Source of the DNA: RBG-16-34-14 sp963798865
GTDB lineage: Bacteria; Bacteroidota; Ignavibacteria; Ignavibacteriales; Ignavibacteriaceae
Reading direction: 5' to 3'
Assembly (NCBI GenBank): GCA_963798865.1
Contig: CAWCVZ010000004.1
Span: 1,550,001-1,614,000 of the forward strand
Length of the DNA: 64,000 nucleotides
The notes under the pieces were generated by a model. That model was given only the letters and a program-made list of their open reading frames with translations. It was not told where the DNA came from and ran no database searches. Positions 63,510 to 64,000 of this stretch are shown piece by piece (the first letter of the stretch is position 1; the number at the start of each line of letters is the position of its first letter). Both the position numbers and the translations under genes were made by a program.

Positions 63510-64000
63510 ACAAATCTTCCCCTGGTTTCAATATCATAATTTTTTTTTTTGAATCGAAACTTTCAATGAAAGTACCAATAGCAGGGATTAAAATTTCATT
63601 TCCGGTTATTTACTTCAACAACATATACGTCATTCGCAGGTAAGGAAATAACATCTTTTATTTTTCCTACTTCAACATTATTTCTAAGAACTTTACTTCC
63701 AACAAGATCGTGTATATAATACTGATCTTCAGGAAGCTTTAAGAGATCTTCCTCTTCAATAAAAATTTCTTTTCCAACAAATAAATCAGTCTGTTCACTA
63801 TCATCAAAATTTTTAAATTTAATCTGGTACTTATTCTCTGATATTTTTTACTTTATCAATAATAAATTCTTTTTTAACATCAAAAAAATCTATATAAACT
63901 TTTTTAAGTTTGTACAGGTGTTCCGGAAAATCTGTAAATAAAGCTATATTCAGAAAACCTTCATTTCCTGCAGAAGAAATAATCTTAGCTATCAGGTAGT
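63490..64000 (-). pseudogene. rimM: Ribosome maturation factor RimM, 5' end off window, two frameshifts
   Basis: The reading begins YLIAKIISSAGNEGFLNIAL, so the start lies a few codons beyond the window. After KVK it shifts to ISENKYQIKFKNFDDSEQTD and IHDLVGSKVLRNNVEVGKIK, the PRC-barrel part. After VYVVEVNN it shifts again to GNEILIPAIGTFIESFDSKK and ends KPGEDLYDEDEN at 63490. Each shift is cured by removing one base: an A in a run of six (complement 63844-63849) and one C (complement 63604-63605). Two extra bases in a conserved growth-important gene within 250 bases point to sequence error. RimM helps mature the 30S head. Confidence 0.85.

Noticed and set aside
1..64000. tRNA genes, CRISPR arrays, insertion sequences
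   Set aside because: No tRNA T-arm other than that of ssrA, no regularly spaced repeats and no transposase or integrase motifs were seen.

Overview
The window looks like a piece of an AT-rich, Gram-negative chromosome from the Bacteroidota/Chlorobi side of the tree, most likely the Ignavibacteria. The evidence is Por-type (T9SS) C-terminal sorting domains with the NFPNPFNP/NYPNPFNP signature, a two-piece tmRNA reading whose tag (GEYNYALAA) resembles the Bacteroidota type, a PG0541-type protein coupled to an RND pump, a futalosine-pathway MqnA-like protein, and LptF/LptG permeases. The assignment is inferred from protein signatures only.

Layout. (1) Positions 1-11.7 kb hold a minus-strand type VI secretion operon in transcription order fha-tssJ-tssK-tssL-tssM-tagF-tssA-tssB-tssC, which runs off the left edge. 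It carries the TssJLM membrane complex of type-i systems rather than the Bacteroidota type-iii layout. (2) 12.2-14.4 kb: a frameshifted 6-phosphogluconate dehydrogenase and an orphan corrinoid protein. (3) 14.6-21.2 kb: a complete tetR - TolC-like - adaptor - RND pump - small PG0541-type protein efflux operon. (4) 21.3-38.3 kb: a very AT-rich surface glycan locus. It has an SLBB protein without a normal start codon, a Wzc-like BY-kinase, a flippase, a polymerase, three GT4 glycosyltransferases, a PglC-like phosphoglycosyl transferase, and PglE/PglF/PglD enzymes for a diacetamido-trideoxy sugar. It is littered with wreckage: an asparagine synthetase with most of its middle deleted, a decayed second pglD, and stub ORFs. 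It ends against the 3' end of ssrA. (5) 38.3-45 kb: housekeeping genes (ssrA, PduO-type adenosyltransferase, ygfZ, an M20 peptidase, lptF-lptG). (6) 44.6-62.4 kb: a GH63-like glucosidase with a glucose-dehydrogenase-like SDR, a secretion-flavoured operon (sorting-domain-only protein, lipoprotein, outer-membrane barrel), DUF3467, a TPR lipoprotein, adenosine deaminase, urocanate hydratase, a DUF6150-like repeat protein, serA, and T9SS or propeller-like surface proteins. (7) 62.4-64 kb: the conserved rimM-trmD-rplS cluster.

At least five genes (gnd, the SDR, the T9SS protein, mqnA-like, rimM) are interrupted by single-base shifts although their flanking coding sequence is well conserved. In a gene such as rimM this is more easily explained by residual sequence error than by decay. 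The multi-lesion remnants in the glycan locus look like real decay. No tRNA, rRNA, CRISPR array, transposase or integrase was seen.
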